Assembly (NCBI GenBank): GCA_017467185.1
Contig: JAFTSS010000044.1
Span: 42,459 to 106,458 of the forward strand
Reading direction: 5' to 3'
Length of the DNA stretch: 64,000 nucleotides
Source: Paludibacteraceae bacterium
GTDB lineage: Bacteria > Bacteroidota > Bacteroidia > Bacteroidales > Paludibacteraceae
Positions 51,497 to 59,942 of the stretch are shown piece by piece. The first letter of the stretch is position 1. Each line of letters opens with the position of its first letter. Position numbers and translations under genes: made by a program. Below the pieces are notes generated by a model. The model was not told where the DNA came from. It did no database searches and saw nothing but the letters and a program-made list of their open reading frames with translations.

Positions 51497-53608
51497 ATGC
51501 GACAATATTTAGAAAATATAGCAAATGAGATATATAGGTTGGCGGATACAAAGTTGTTTGCGCTTGCTTTTGTTCGTTTGCGTGTGTTGTTAAAGGAGTT
51601 GCATGAATGGTGGGCTATTCAGCGTTGTGAGGAGTTGGAGACATTGTGTCGTCAGATGTTGAGGTATAGTTTGGGTGATTATGAGGATCCAGAGAGGGGA
51701 AAGATTGTAGCTCAGTTGCATATGGGTATTTGTGAGTTGGTGGATGATATTGTGGAGGCTATAGAGTTGCAGAATATGCATATAGTGAGACCAGATGTGC
51801 AATTTATGGGGTTGAAGTCGGAGTTGTTATATACAAGTCAAGTGTTTGATGAAAAGAGAGCTAAAGAGCATATAGAGGTGTTTAGAAACGTATGGTTGAA
51901 GGGGCGTTTGACCGCGGATGAACGGAGAGAGTTGATTACTTTTATTGAGAATGGTGAAATTGAGTTGACAATGCGTGTTATGGTAGTTTCGGCTTTGATG
52001 TTGAAGGGGTTGAGAATGTATGATAAGTTGGTCTTGATGATATATATAGCATTGTGGGATACGGTAGAAGCTCAAATAAAAGCACGTGTGATAGTAGGTA
52101 TGTTAATGATTTTATCGGTATATGCAAGTAGGGTTGAGCGTGATGTTGAATTGAAAGATAAAATCGAAAGGTTGTTTGCTGATGAGAAATTTTCAGTTAA
52201 TGCTGATAAGGCTTATAAGTATATTATTAATACATTTGGTACTGATAAAGTTACAAAAAAGATTACGACAGAGATATATCCAGAGATATTTAAGTCGGGG
52301 GCAAAATTGCATCAGATGTTGAAAGAAGAGGGTGGAGATGCGATGAATGATGATGAATTTAATCCAAAGTGGGAGAAGGCGTTGATGGACGATGAGGGGG
52401 TGTCAGCTAAATTGCGTGAGTTTGGCGATATGCAGATGCAAGGGGCTGATGTATATATGAGTACGTTTTCGAGTATGAAGGGTTATGCCTTTTTTAATGA
52501 ATTGGCTCATTGGTTTATGCCTTTCGATGTTAAGCAGGGAGATGTTGCTCGTATGATGGCAGATATGCCTGATGTGTTGAGATTTTTTGCTGAATCAACA
52601 CATATCTGCAATTCAGATAAATACTCGTTTTTCTATAGTATAGCGCAGATACCTGCTGCGAATTTTAAGTCTATGATGACGGGTATGGGGGCAGATGCAG
52701 AGGCTGTTCGTGAGGATTTGGATTCAGAGAGTTGGAAAAATAATCCAGAGAAGTTGTATGCCGTTGAGGTGAGAAATTATGTGTTGGATTTGTTTAGATT
52801 TTATAGATTGTATCCTCGCAGAAAAGAGTTTGTTAATCCTTTTGATTTTATTGATAAATTTGAGTCGGATGGGTGGTTGTTTGGATTGATGGGGTTGGAT
52901 TTGAAAAAGTCGGTGTGTAAGTATTTATTTGAGGTAGAGAAGTTTGCTGAAGCTCGTTGTTTCTTTGAATATTTAGATGCGCAACAGGTGTGGGATGCGT
53001 ATTTCTATCAACAAATGGGCTATTGCTATCAACAGTTGGGTGAGTGGAATGATGCAGTTGGATGTTATGAAAAGGCCGATTTATTGGAGTCGAATGATGT
53101 GTGGACTTTGAAACGTAAGGCATTGTGTTATCGTAGGTTAGAGCGTTGGAATGAGGCGATAGAATGTTATGAGGCGATATTGAAATTGAAAGAAGAAGAT
53201 GTGGCTACGATGTTGAATTTGGCAAATATGTATGTCAGTATAGATGATTTTGAAAAGGCTCGGATGCTATTGTATAAGGTAGATTATTTACGGCCAAATA
53301 ATTATAAGGCAATGAGTGGGTTGGCGTGGTGCTTGTTTGTCGGTGGTGATTATGAGAAAGCGATGACCTATTATGATAAATTATCGCAACATAAAGATTT
53401 TAGTGCGGAAGATGCGTTGAATGGTGGACATACGTTTTGGGCGTTGGGTGCTAAAGATATTGCACGAGAATATTATCGTAAAGCTAAAGCATTGATAGAT
53501 AATGATGTTAAGTTTGCAGAAAAGATGATTGAGGATGCAGAATATCTTAAGCGATTAGGCCTTTCGGATGAAGATATAGTTATATTGATTAACCAAATAT
53601 TATTTTAA
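51497..53608 (+). CDS. Large cytoplasmic TPR protein of unknown function
   Basis: 703 residues from ATG 51497. No signal peptide or membrane helix. The first ~500 residues are helical and unlike any family I can name (MRQYLENIANEIYRLADTKL; a central AHWFMPFDVKQGDVARMM). From about residue 500 to the end it has clear tetratricopeptide repeats: YFYQQMGYCYQQLGEWNDAV, LKRKALCYRRLERWNEAIE, TMLNLANMYVSIDDFEKAR and MSGLAWCLFVGGDYEKAM. Homologous 'TPR protein' genes seem to exist in Bacteroidales but without a function I know. The pairing with a Crp-type regulator is the only contextual clue. Confidence 0.8.
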   Translation: MRQYLENIANEIYRLADTKLFALAFVRLRVLLKELHEWWAIQRCEELETLCRQMLRYSLGDYEDPERGKIVAQLHMGICELVDDIVEAIELQNMHIVRPDVQFMGLKSELLYTSQVFDEKRAKEHIEVFRNVWLKGRLTADERRELITFIENGEIELTMRVMVVSALMLKGLRMYDKLVLMIYIALWDTVEAQIKARVIVGMLMILSVYASRVERDVELKDKIERLFADEKFSVNADKAYKYIINTFGTDKVTKKITTEIYPEIFKSGAKLHQMLKEEGGDAMNDDEFNPKWEKALMDDEGVSAKLREFGDMQMQGADVYMSTFSSMKGYAFFNELAHWFMPFDVKQGDVARMMADMPDVLRFFAESTHICNSDKYSFFYSIAQIPAANFKSMMTGMGADAEAVREDLDSESWKNNPEKLYAVEVRNYVLDLFRFYRLYPRRKEFVNPFDFIDKFESDGWLFGLMGLDLKKSVCKYLFEVEKFAEARCFFEYLDAQQVWDAYFYQQMGYCYQQLGEWNDAVGCYEKADLLESNDVWTLKRKALCYRRLERWNEAIECYEAILKLKEEDVATMLNLANMYVSIDDFEKARMLLYKVDYLRPNNYKAMSGLAWCLFVGGDYEKAMTYYDKLSQHKDFSAEDALNGGHTFWALGAKDIAREYYRKAKALIDNDVKFAEKMIEDAEYLKRLGLSDEDIVILINQILF

Positions 53609-53620
53609 ATTTTAACAGCT

Positions 53621-53998
53621 ATGAAAAAAATTATTGCTACAACTAATGCTCCTGCAGCAATTGGTCCTTACAGTCAAGCAAACCAAGTAAATGGTATGTT
53701 GTTTATCTCAGGTCAACTTCCAATCGACCCTGCAACAGGTAAATTCGTAGAAGGTGGTGTTGCTGAACAAACTCACCAATCACTTAAAAACGTAAAAGCT
53801 ATTCTTAATGAAGCTGGTTACGATTTCTGTGATGTAGTGAAAACTACAGTATTCCTTTCTGACATTGCTGATTTCGCTGCAATGAACGAAGTTTACAAAC
53901 AATACTATCAATCAGAATGCCCTGCACGTTCTGCTTTCGCAGTAAAATCACTTCCAATGGGTGCTTTGGTTGAAATTGAAACTATTGCAGGTAAATAA
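53621..53998 (+). CDS. ridA: RidA family deaminase
   Basis: 125 residues. NAPAAIGPYSQANQVNGMLF, SGQLPIDPATGKF, VVKTTVFLSDIADFAAMNEVY and the active-site Arg in CPARSAFAVKSLP are diagnostic of RidA (YjgF/YER057c). It hydrolyses reactive enamine/imine intermediates such as 2-aminoacrylate. The gene lies 12 bp after the TPR gene, so it may be cotranscribed, and uses different, more C-rich codons than that gene. A terminator follows at 54018. Confidence 0.96.
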   Translation: MKKIIATTNAPAAIGPYSQANQVNGMLFISGQLPIDPATGKFVEGGVAEQTHQSLKNVKAILNEAGYDFCDVVKTTVFLSDIADFAAMNEVYKQYYQSECPARSAFAVKSLPMGALVEIETIAGK

Positions 53999-54017
53999 TT
54001 AGTAGATAATTTATTAT

Positions 54018-54063
54018 AAAAGAGGCTGTGTCAAAATGAAGATTTTGGCTCAGCCTCTTTTAG
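54018..54063. terminator. Bidirectional terminator ridA / araC-type gene
   Basis: 11-bp stem AAAAGAGGCTG / CAGCCTCTTTT with an inner CAAAAT/ATTTTG hairpin; T-run on plus, AT-rich tail on minus. Confidence 0.85.
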
Positions 54064-54182
54064 ATGTGTCAGAATGTCTAAAGTGCAAGGCGTTGAAATT
54101 TAGGCTGAAAGGAGTGTACAGAAGTACATGACTGAAGCCTAATATTGAGAACAACGTAGCAATTGGGGCATTATGACACATC
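54063..54182. repeat. 120-bp cloverleaf-like structured element
   Basis: Closed by GATGTGTCA (54063-54071) and TGACACATC (54174-54182), extended by AATG/CATT. Inside, CGTTG pairs with CAACG, TTAGGCT with AGCCTAA, and GTGTAC with GTACAT around an AGAA loop. It occupies the 3' untranslated part of the araC-type gene. No ORF. It looks like a mobile palindromic repeat or an RNA element; the type is my guess. Confidence 0.75.
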
Positions 54183-54188
54183 GTCTTT

Positions 54189-55049
54189 TTATTGTCGGCG
54201 AAAATGAGCAGGAGATATGCCACTGCGGCGTTGGAAGAATTTACCAAATGCAGATTGGTCGGAGAAGTTTAGTTTTTGGGTTATCTGTTGTATTGATAGA
54301 GAGGTGCGTAGAAGAGAGCGGGCTTCGGAGTAAAGCATGTCGAAGATGAGGTCGGAGGGAGTTTGTCCCATTACGCGTTGAACGATGCGAGTGAGTTGAT
54401 GAGTGGAGTAATTGAGGTGCTCGGCATAGAAATCTACTTTGTGTTGAGTGCGATAATGTTCGGTGAGTAGCGATATGAAATCGAGCACTTTTTTTTCGTA
54501 GCGCGATGGGTCGGGGTATAGTTTGCGATTATTTTCGTTGTCGAGAATATTACCTAATTCGAGATAGAAACCAATTAGTGCGTTGTACATTAGTTCGTTG
54601 TGGTAGATATGGTTGGTGCGGTTAATTACAGATTGCATCATTTCGAGGCGTTGTTTGAGAATAACCATATCGTCGTTATTGATTTCGAAATATGGATGTT
54701 GATATAGACGTACACCATATTTTACACGTTTGTATATGCTTTCGGTATTGTACATTTGTTCGATGAAGAGGCGAGTGACAAGTAGAATTTCGCACTGAAA
54801 ATCATCGGAGCAGTGAATGAAAGTGAATTGATGTGATGGAGAGAGTTGGATGATGTGGTTTGTGGGAATATGGATATTTTTGTTGTTGATTGTTAGAGTA
54901 CATTCACCTTTGGTTATTAGGATATTGAGCATAGAGGTGACGAAGACTTCGCGGTTGGCGAGTTGATGAAATTCGGTGGATGTTATGCGATTGCAATATA
55001 CGAGTTGTCCGCCAATGTTGAATAGATCTACTGCGTTTATTAAGTTCAT
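54189..55049 (-). CDS. AraC family transcriptional regulator
   Basis: 286 residues. The N-terminal ~180 residues form a cupin-like sensing domain (ILITKGECTLTINNKNIHIP), the C-terminal ~100 an AraC/XylS double helix-turn-helix (VDFYAEHLNYSTHQLTRIVQ, IQQITQKLNFSDQSAFGKFFQRRSGISPAHFRRQ). It is divergent from a TolC-EmrA-MFS operon, which it probably activates in response to a small molecule. Between them the two -7 boxes (55132, 55214) flank CCAAAA direct repeats that could be its site. Confidence 0.93.
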   Translation of the reverse strand: MNLINAVDLFNIGGQLVYCNRITSTEFHQLANREVFVTSMLNILITKGECTLTINNKNIHIPTNHIIQLSPSHQFTFIHCSDDFQCEILLVTRLFIEQMYNTESIYKRVKYGVRLYQHPYFEINNDDMVILKQRLEMMQSVINRTNHIYHNELMYNALIGFYLELGNILDNENNRKLYPDPSRYEKKVLDFISLLTEHYRTQHKVDFYAEHLNYSTHQLTRIVQRVMGQTPSDLIFDMLYSEARSLLRTSLSIQQITQKLNFSDQSAFGKFFQRRSGISPAHFRRQ

Positions 55050-55054
55050 TTTAA

Positions 55055-55092
55055 TTAGGAATTAGGAATTAAATTAGGAATTAGGAATAAGT
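55055..55092. repeat. Heptamer tract (GGAATTA)
   Basis: Units GGAATTA, GGAATTA, GGAATTA, GGAATAA directly upstream of the araC-type start codon. Confidence 0.85.
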
Positions 55093-55131
55093 AATTTGTA
55101 CTTTATATTTTTATTATTTTGGTTTGAGATG

Positions 55132-55221
55132 CAAAGTTATAAAAAAAAGTTGAATGTTCAAAATAAACCAAAAAACACCAAAATATAACATCGCATAATT
55201 GGATTAAAATGACGACCTTTG
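55132..55221. promoter_or_regulatory. Divergent promoter region araC / efflux operon
   Basis: Minus-strand -7 box TAACTTTG (55132-55139) for the regulator and plus-strand GACCTTTG (55214-55221, one mismatch to consensus) for the operon. Two CCAAAA words 10 bp apart at about 55168-55183 are a candidate AraC operator. Confidence 0.55.
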
Positions 55222-55248
55222 CATAGAAATTTTAACAGATTAAATTAT

Positions 55249-56580
55249 ATGAATTGTAAAAGGGCGTTTTTGTTGATAATCATGATGTTATCAATGAATG
55301 TTTTTTATTTTTTAGGGCAAGAAATGTCGCTAAGTATTGAGCAGATGTTTGAACTTTGTGACCAGAATTCGCGTAACTTGAAATTAAGTGCAACAGAAAT
55401 AGAGAAGGCACAGCAGGCTACACGTGTGGCACAGAGTACTTTGTCGCCAACGATAGGGATTAACTTGTCGGCAAATTATTTAGGTGGAGCGTCAATACCT
55501 AAAGATTTTAGTGGGTATGATTATCAGGTGATTGCAGATAATATGAATCCATATCAATTTAATTTTGCATTGGAGGCATCGCAAGTTTTGTATGCAGGTG
55601 GGGCGTTGTCAAGTCAGATTAAATTGGCTAAACTTGATGCGCAAATAGCCGAGTTGGCTCATTCAGATAATCGTCAGGCAATGCGACTTTTGCTTGTGGG
55701 AAATTATATAGAATTGTACAAATTAAACAATTATAAGCGAGTATATGAAAAGAATATTGAATTGACCAATAAGTTAGTTACCGATATTCGTAATAAACAG
55801 ACTGAAGGGTTGGCGTTGAAGAATGATATTACGCGTTATGAGCTTCAGTTGCAGTCGATTGAGTTGGGATTGATTCAAGTAGAGAATGCTATTAAAATAA
55901 TCAATGATCAAATGGTTATTACACTTGGCTTGCCACGGGGAACAGAGATTGTGGTGGCGAGTAACTTGTTGGAAGAGTTGCCATTATTGGCGTCCGAGGC
56001 AGATTGGCAAGCATCGGCAGAGGAGCGTAATATTGCAATAAAGAAAGCAGAATTGGGAAGTCTGCAGGCAGAAGAGGCTGAGCATTTGGTAAGTAGCGAT
56101 ATGAAACCTACAATAGCGGCATTTGCGGCTACTCGTCTTGATGGAACGATAATAGATGCGTTGCCAGATATGAATATGGTGAATTCTAATTTCCACTATT
56201 GGTATGCGGGCATTGGTATCAATTATAATCTTTCGTCGTTGTATAAAACAAATCGGAAGGTGAAAGAGGCACGATTTGCAACAGCACAGGCGCATGAGGC
56301 TGCTGAATTGGTGAAAGAGGAGATTGAAATAGCTGTGAATGTGGCATATACTAAGTTTGCTGAATCATTTGATATTTACAATACCCAAAAGAAGAGTGTA
56401 GCACTTGCAGCAGAGAATTATGATGTGGTAAATAAACGTTATATGAATGATTTAGTGTTGATTACAGATATGCTTGATGCGACGACAGAGAAACTTAATG
56501 CTGAGTTGCAACTCGAAAATGCACATGCTACGATATTGTTTAATTATTTTAAACTTTGTCATTTGACTAACCAGTTATAA
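55249..56580 (+). CDS. TolC family outer membrane efflux protein
   Basis: 443 residues from ATG 55249. N-terminal signal/hydrophobic segment (FLLIIMMLSMNVFYFLGQ), then two OEP repeats: LSIEQMFELCDQNSRNLKLS, SQVLYAGGALSSQIKLAKLD, IGINYNLSSLYKTNRKVKEA and NDLVLITDMLDATTEKLNAE. It forms the trimeric outer membrane duct for the EmrA-like adaptor and MFS pump encoded downstream. First gene of the operon. Confidence 0.93.
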   Translation: MNCKRAFLLIIMMLSMNVFYFLGQEMSLSIEQMFELCDQNSRNLKLSATEIEKAQQATRVAQSTLSPTIGINLSANYLGGASIPKDFSGYDYQVIADNMNPYQFNFALEASQVLYAGGALSSQIKLAKLDAQIAELAHSDNRQAMRLLLVGNYIELYKLNNYKRVYEKNIELTNKLVTDIRNKQTEGLALKNDITRYELQLQSIELGLIQVENAIKIINDQMVITLGLPRGTEIVVASNLLEELPLLASEADWQASAEERNIAIKKAELGSLQAEEAEHLVSSDMKPTIAAFAATRLDGTIIDALPDMNMVNSNFHYWYAGIGINYNLSSLYKTNRKVKEARFATAQAHEAAELVKEEIEIAVNVAYTKFAESFDIYNTQKKSVALAAENYDVVNKRYMNDLVLITDMLDATTEKLNAELQLENAHATILFNYFKLCHLTNQL

Positions 56581-56591
56581 TCTCTTTTAAC

Positions 56592-56632
56592 ATAAGTACA
56601 TAATTTATATTTTTAATATAAGTACATAATTT
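56592..56632. repeat. Direct repeat ATAAGTACATAATTT
   Basis: Two exact 15-bp copies (56592-56606 and 56618-56632) between tolC- and emrA-like genes; the second can fold as AAGTAC..GTACTT with the following bases. Role unknown. Confidence 0.8.
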
Positions 56633-56745
56633 TTGTACTTAAAAAAAGTAGTTATCCCGATGAAATAATAAGCAGAGATTAAATTTTGTAAACCTGCGAA
56701 CATAAAATATGTACTTCTGTTGAAATAAAAGCAAAATATAAAAAT

Positions 56746-57792
56746 ATGAAAAAAAGAACAAAAAAAATCGTTTTTAATGTAATTGTTGGCTTGCTTGTGG
56801 TGGTCGTATTGACTTGGGTAGCAGGTAAATTTATTCATCTTGGCAATGTGGTATGGACCGATAATGCCCAAGTGAAACAGTTGATAATTCCAGTAAATTC
56901 GCGCGTGCAGGGATTTATTTCGGAGGTGCGTTTCGATGATTTTCAAGAGGTGAAAAAGGGTGATACACTTGCTATAATTGAAGATACAGAGTTTCGTTAT
57001 TGTTTGGCACAAGCAGAGGCTGATTATCAGAACGCATTGAAAGGGCAAGATGCTATGAGTACAAGTAATGTGACGATGCGTAACAATATTTCGGTGTCGG
57101 AAGCTGCTATAAATGAGGCGAAAATTCGTTTGGATAATGCTGAACGTGAGTATATTCGCCATAAAAATTTGTTTGAACAAGAGGCAATTACAAAGCAACA
57201 ATACGATGCTGTGCAAACAAACTATGAGGCACAAAAGGCTCGTTATGAGTTGCTTGTACGTCAGAAAGAATCTACTTCGTTGGCTTCGCAAGAGCAAGGG
57301 CATCGTCTTGGACAGACTGCTGCGGTAGTGCAACTTGCGGCTGCGGCAGTGGAGTTGGCAAAACTTAATTTGTCATACACCGTTATTCTTGCTCCATGTG
57401 ATGGTACACTTGGGCGTAAAAATGTTCAAGAGGGACAACTTATTCAACCAGGGCAACCTATTGTAGATATAGTTGATGCCAATGAAATTTGGGTTATGGC
57501 AAACTATAAAGAGACGCAAACAGCGAATATAGCGGTTGGTAATGAGGTTGAATTTGAGGTAGATGCAGTGCCTGGTGTGGTATATAAAGGTTATGTTGAG
57601 AAGATTTCGCGTGCTACAGGTGCAAGTTTTTCGCTATTGCCACAAGATAATTCGTCGGGTAACTTTGTGAAAATCGAACAACGCATACCAGTGCGTATTG
57701 CTTTTAGTGAGGATAATTCGGCAGAAGATATGGCACGTTTGCGTTCAGGTATGAATGTGGAATGCAGTGTGAAAATGGGGAATGATGAATGA
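56746..57792 (+). CDS. HlyD/EmrA family membrane fusion protein
   Basis: 348 residues. One N-terminal membrane anchor (KIVFNVIVGLLVVVVLTWVAG), then the split lipoyl/barrel domain (VKQLIIPVNSRVQGFISEV, TVILAPCDGTLGRKNVQEGQ, VDIVDANEIWVMANYKETQ), and a long coiled coil (SVSEAAINEAKIRLDNAERE). It links the MFS pump to TolC across the periplasm. The last codons (MGNDE) and stop run into a heptamer tract of about 250 bp. Confidence 0.93.
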   Translation: MKKRTKKIVFNVIVGLLVVVVLTWVAGKFIHLGNVVWTDNAQVKQLIIPVNSRVQGFISEVRFDDFQEVKKGDTLAIIEDTEFRYCLAQAEADYQNALKGQDAMSTSNVTMRNNISVSEAAINEAKIRLDNAEREYIRHKNLFEQEAITKQQYDAVQTNYEAQKARYELLVRQKESTSLASQEQGHRLGQTAAVVQLAAAAVELAKLNLSYTVILAPCDGTLGRKNVQEGQLIQPGQPIVDIVDANEIWVMANYKETQTANIAVGNEVEFEVDAVPGVVYKGYVEKISRATGASFSLLPQDNSSGNFVKIEQRIPVRIAFSEDNSAEDMARLRSGMNVECSVKMGNDE

Positions 57793-58040
57793 GGAATTAG
57801 GAATGAGGAATAGGGAATAGGGAATAGGGAATAGGGAATAGGGAATAAGGAATAGGGAGTAAGGAATAGGGAATAGGGAATAAGGAATAGGGAATAAGGA
57901 ATAGGGAATAGGGAGTAAGGAATAGGGAATAAGGAATAGGGAGTAAGGAATAGGGAATAAGGAATAAGGAATAGGGAGTAAGGAATAGGGAGTAAGGAAT
58001 AGGGAATAAGGAATAAGGATTAGGGAATAGGGAATGAGAA
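57782..58040. repeat. Long heptamer tract (GGAATAG/GGAATAA/GGAGTAA) inside efflux operon
   Basis: About 36 period-7 units, the longest tract in the window, between the adaptor and pump genes of one operon. The longest open frame across it is an artefact of the repeat (LIPYSLF period). Confidence 0.97.
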
Positions 58041-58044
58041 ATGT

Positions 58045-58105
58045 GGAATTAACTCTCAACTCTCAACTTTCTACTTTCAACTTTCAACTCTCAACTCTAA
58101 CCTTT
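58045..58105. repeat. Heptamer tract (AACTCTC/AACTTTC)
   Basis: Follows the GGAATAG tract and precedes the pump start codon; units AACTCTC, AACTTTC, TACTTTC. Confidence 0.9.
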
Positions 58106-58127
58106 AACCCCTAAATATTAAATAATT

Positions 58128-59753
58128 ATGTCTCATCACGGAGAAATACCAAAATTTGCTATACCGCAGATGCGTTCGTGGGTACCAGAAGGTGCTCGCA
58201 AATGGATTATTGTGGCAATGTTGTTGGTGTATCAGATGTCGGGAGGAGTGTATCTTGCTGCTGTGGCAGAGATAGTTGGCTCTACGGCATTGATGCATGA
58301 AGATATTATGATGGCAGGATATGCTAGTCTTGTGGGGTTGGCATTAGTGTTTGCTGTTATGTTTCGCTTGAAATTCCGCTTTGCTCCACGATTTACGCAT
58401 TTGGTTTGTTGTACGGGCATCATTGTGTGCAATTTGATATGTATGCATCTTGAGTCGGTGCCTGCATTGATAGTGGTTTGTTTTGTGTGCGGAATATTTC
58501 GTATGTGGGGTACGTATGAGTGTAACTCGTCGATACAACTGTGGATTACTCCAGTGCGTGATATGTCGGTATGGTTTTGTTGGATTGAATTTATAGTGCA
58601 ATCGAGCATTTGTTTGTGTGGTATCACTACAATTCATGCTTCGTTGCTTGCCTCGTGGGAGTATATGCATTGGGTGGTAGTGGGTTTGTTGCTTGTAATG
58701 ATGCTGCTTACTTATATACTTTTCAATGGCGGACATTATATGCCACGTATGCGATTGCTTGGAGTTGATTGGTTTGGAGCATTTATGTGGGCAGTGTGTG
58801 TGATGTCGGTGTTGTTTGTGTTGAATTATGGTGAGCATTACGATTGGTGGCGTTCGCGTGAAATATGGATAGGTACGGTGTTTGCCGTAGTTACATGTGG
58901 GTTGAATGTGTGGCGTGCGTCGTTTATTCGACATCCATTTCTTTATAATTCAACATGGATGTCTAAACCGGTGGTAACTACAGTGTTGCTCTATCTTTTT
59001 ATGGATTTGCTGTTGGCGCCGAGTCACTTGTTTGAGCATATCTACATGGAAGGAATATTGGGTTACGATGCTGAACATGTGGTAAGTCTTAATTGGGTAG
59101 TGATATTTTCGTATGCCGTAGGGGCAGTGTTTGCGCTTAATACTTTCGCGCGATGTAAATGGACCTATGCTACGATGTTTACTATAGCTTTGGCATTTAT
59201 TACGGCATATTTGGTGATGATGTATTTCACGATAGATTACAATTTGCCAAAAGAGGCGTTGGTGTTGCCAATGTTTTTGCGTGGATTTGGGTATGTTGTA
59301 GTAGCCATTATATTGCTCACAGCGTTGTCGAAAATGCCATTTAATCACTTCTTTGAGACAGTTTGTATTCAAGGCTTTTTCAGTGCAAGTATAGCTGGAG
59401 CATTTGGTAGTGCAGTGTTAAATCGTTGGCTTAAAGTGGCAATGGGCAATAATACTAAATTGTTGGAGATAGGGCTTGATAGTGTGAACCCTGTGGCATC
59501 GCATTTACCTATAGGACAGTTGTATGGCATAGTTCAGCAACAATCGCTCATTGTGTCGATGAAAGAGATTTATGGTTGGTTGATAATCATAGCTATATTA
59601 GCCATATTGGGAATTTTGCTCATAAAGAGCGATTTACGACCTAAATATGCAATTCACCCAACCTATAGTGCATTGCGGCGATTGATAAAGCGCGAATTCC
59701 CACAAGCCGAAGTGGCAGCCGATGCAGGTATGCATACGCCAGATAATGTATAG
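58128..59753 (+). CDS. MFS drug efflux transporter, EmrB/DHA2-like
   Basis: 541 residues with about 14 membrane helices. Starts MSHHGEIPKFAIPQMRSW, then WIIVAMLLVYQMSGGVYLA. The long loops are short compared with classic EmrB, but context (TolC-EmrA upstream, AraC regulator) and helix number support a DHA2 pump. Ends with a charged cytoplasmic tail. It is separated from the adaptor by 335 bp of repeats, unusual inside an operon, so translation may need an internal promoter. Confidence 0.88.
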   Translation: MSHHGEIPKFAIPQMRSWVPEGARKWIIVAMLLVYQMSGGVYLAAVAEIVGSTALMHEDIMMAGYASLVGLALVFAVMFRLKFRFAPRFTHLVCCTGIIVCNLICMHLESVPALIVVCFVCGIFRMWGTYECNSSIQLWITPVRDMSVWFCWIEFIVQSSICLCGITTIHASLLASWEYMHWVVVGLLLVMMLLTYILFNGGHYMPRMRLLGVDWFGAFMWAVCVMSVLFVLNYGEHYDWWRSREIWIGTVFAVVTCGLNVWRASFIRHPFLYNSTWMSKPVVTTVLLYLFMDLLLAPSHLFEHIYMEGILGYDAEHVVSLNWVVIFSYAVGAVFALNTFARCKWTYATMFTIALAFITAYLVMMYFTIDYNLPKEALVLPMFLRGFGYVVVAIILLTALSKMPFNHFFETVCIQGFFSASIAGAFGSAVLNRWLKVAMGNNTKLLEIGLDSVNPVASHLPIGQLYGIVQQQSLIVSMKEIYGWLIIIAILAILGILLIKSDLRPKYAIHPTYSALRRLIKREFPQAEVAADAGMHTPDNV

Positions 59754-59803
59754 TCGTGTACAAGTGTTAAGCTTTTTTTTGTGAAATTTATAGTATGAAA
59801 TTC

Positions 59804-59834
59804 TTTGTAAATAGCAAAATATTTTGTAACTTTG
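59804..59834 (+). promoter_or_regulatory. Promoter of bamD
   Basis: TTTG 59804-59807, 19-bp spacer, TAACTTTG 59827-59834: consensus promoter about 105 bp before the bamD start. Confidence 0.85.
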
Positions 59835-59847
59835 CACGTTAAATCAG

Positions 59848-59942
59848 TGCACAATTCACAATGCAAAATACATAATTGGCTATTGGGTGTTAATTAGATT
59901 GTGAGTTGGGATTATGAATAATGAATAATGAATAATGAATTG
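59848..59942. repeat. Heptamer words in bamD leader (TTCACAA, GAATAAT)
   Basis: TGCACAA/TTCACAA words at 59850-59870, and three copies of GAATAAT at 59917-59938. The GAATAAT run offers several ATG codons just upstream of the real start. Confidence 0.85.

Noticed and set aside
57745..58059. Minus-strand open frame of 104 codons reading LIPYSLF / PIPYSLL repeats
   Set aside because: It is only the translation of the GGAATAG heptamer tract; period 7 in bases gives period 7 in residues without stops.
58232..58934. Two long minus-strand ORFs opposite the MFS pump
   Set aside because: Antisense shadows of a hydrophobic gene; no start signals and biased composition (His, Asn, Thr).
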